A stretch of 7,279 nt of DNA from an uncultured Oscillospiraceae bacterium (lineage in GTDB: Bacteria; Bacillota; Clostridia; Oscillospirales; Oscillospiraceae): positions 1-7,279 of the forward strand of contig CAJUEG010000107.1 in assembly GCA_910584835.1 (NCBI GenBank), read 5' to 3'. Positions 7,030 to 7,279 of this stretch are shown here, one piece after another. The notes under the pieces are model-generated. The model had not been told where the DNA came from. It saw nothing but the letters and a program-made list of their open reading frames with translations, and did not search any database. How positions within the stretch are numbered: the stretch's first letter is position 1; each line of letters starts with the position of its first letter. Made by a program: the position numbers and the translations under genes.

Positions 7030-7063
7030 GCCGCCGTATCACGGAGAAACGTGATACGGCGGC
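7030..7063 (+). terminator. Intrinsic terminator-like hairpin after the MMPL/GLUG operon
   Basis: A perfect 14-base-pair stem, GCCGCCGTATCACG (7030-7043) against CGTGATACGGCGGC (7050-7063), with a GAGAAA loop; A7029 and T7064 add one more pair. It lies 109 bases past the GLUG stop codon. The following TATTCGT is a poor U-tract, so termination may be partial, or the hairpin may mainly protect the mRNA 3' end. On the minus strand the stem is followed by CTTTGAG, also weak. Confidence 0.65.
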
Positions 7064-7163
7064 TATTCGTACTCTGAATCCACTATATTCCAGCCACCGC
7101 GCGGCGCAGAGAGCCAGGCAGACGGGACCGATGGCACACACTTGCTTGGTAAACTTCTAATAA

Positions 7164-7213
7164 GCACAAAGATGGGCTGTGGATAATTTATAAATCCATA
7201 ACCCATCTTGCGC
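7164..7213. repeat. Imperfect inverted repeat, possible second terminator
   Basis: AAGATGGG (7169-7176) pairs with CCCATCTT (7202-7209). Shorter pairs flank it: GCAC (7164-7167) against GCGC (7210-7213) with one mismatch and a bulged A7168, and inner TGGAT (7180-7184) against ATCCA (7194-7198). TTTT follows at 7214-7217, so it could be a rightward terminator; it could also be a mobile-element end. A perfect DnaA-box sequence, TGTGGATAA, lies inside at 7178-7186. Confidence 0.45.
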
Positions 7214-7244
7214 TTTTGCACTACGAATTGTCAGCCAACAGTCT

Positions 7245-7279
7245 CCTTGCGTGAGTTCCTTACCACTATTAACGCAAGG
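7245..7279. repeat. Inverted repeat at the window edge (CCTTGCGT / ACGCAAGG)
   Basis: CCTTGCGT (7245-7252) and ACGCAAGG (7272-7279) are perfect inverted copies separated by 19 bases. The right arm ends exactly at the window edge, so the full extent is unknown. It could be an operator, a recombination site or a hairpin ahead of a gene to the right; the sequence shown cannot decide. Confidence 0.4.

Larger units (their letters stand above)
6921..7279. other. Intergenic region without a recognisable gene
   Basis: No open frame here has a ribosome site and a plausible protein on either strand. The stretch holds the operon terminator (7030-7063), an imperfect inverted repeat with a lone DnaA-box-like sequence (7164-7213) and a second inverted repeat running to the window edge (7245-7279). 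Bases 6921-7029 and 7065-7163 show nothing I can name. Confidence 0.6.

Noticed and set aside
7178..7186. Perfect DnaA box (TGTGGATAA) as part of a replication origin
   Set aside because: A single box without a cluster, an AT-rich unwinding region of note, or neighbouring dnaA/dnaN or replication genes.

Overview
The window looks like chromosomal DNA from a fairly GC-rich, low-oxygen gut-type Firmicute, most likely Oscillospiraceae/Ruminococcaceae-like. The grounds are the Clostridia-style FtsH remnant, the strong AGGAG-type ribosome sites, the TTG starts, and a GLUG-repeat surface protein paired with an MMPL transporter. This placement is inference from sequence character; no marker gene fixes the taxon.

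Layout. (1) Bases 1-597 hold a decayed ftsH (membrane AAA+ zinc protease). It runs off the left edge, carries a frameshift, has lost the ATPase core through an internal deletion, has a broken HEXXH zinc motif (HEIGR) and stops abruptly just after that motif. (2) Bases 646-1002, minus strand, encode a small XRE-family helix-turn-helix repressor in visibly AT-rich DNA. (3) Bases 1003-1204 are a divergent control region with a good sigma-A-type promoter pointing right and two ATACAT/ATGTAT inverted repeats that look like operators. (4) Bases 1205-3688 encode a full-length RND/MMPL transporter. (5) Bases 3681-6920, overlapping it by 8 bases, encode a 1079-residue exported, membrane-anchored protein in which a long cysteine-free helical/coiled-coil segment interrupts a GLUG beta-solenoid. 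(6) Bases 6921-7279 hold no gene, but contain a strong terminator hairpin and two further inverted repeats.

Working model (inference): the XRE protein represses itself and the divergent two-gene operon by binding the ATACAT/ATGTAT sites, one of which covers the -10 box of the operon. The operon makes a proton-driven MMPL exporter plus a dedicated extracytoplasmic partner whose helical arm projects from a beta-solenoid. The cargo is unknown. This MMPL/GLUG-coiled-coil pair is the best candidate here for an undescribed envelope system.
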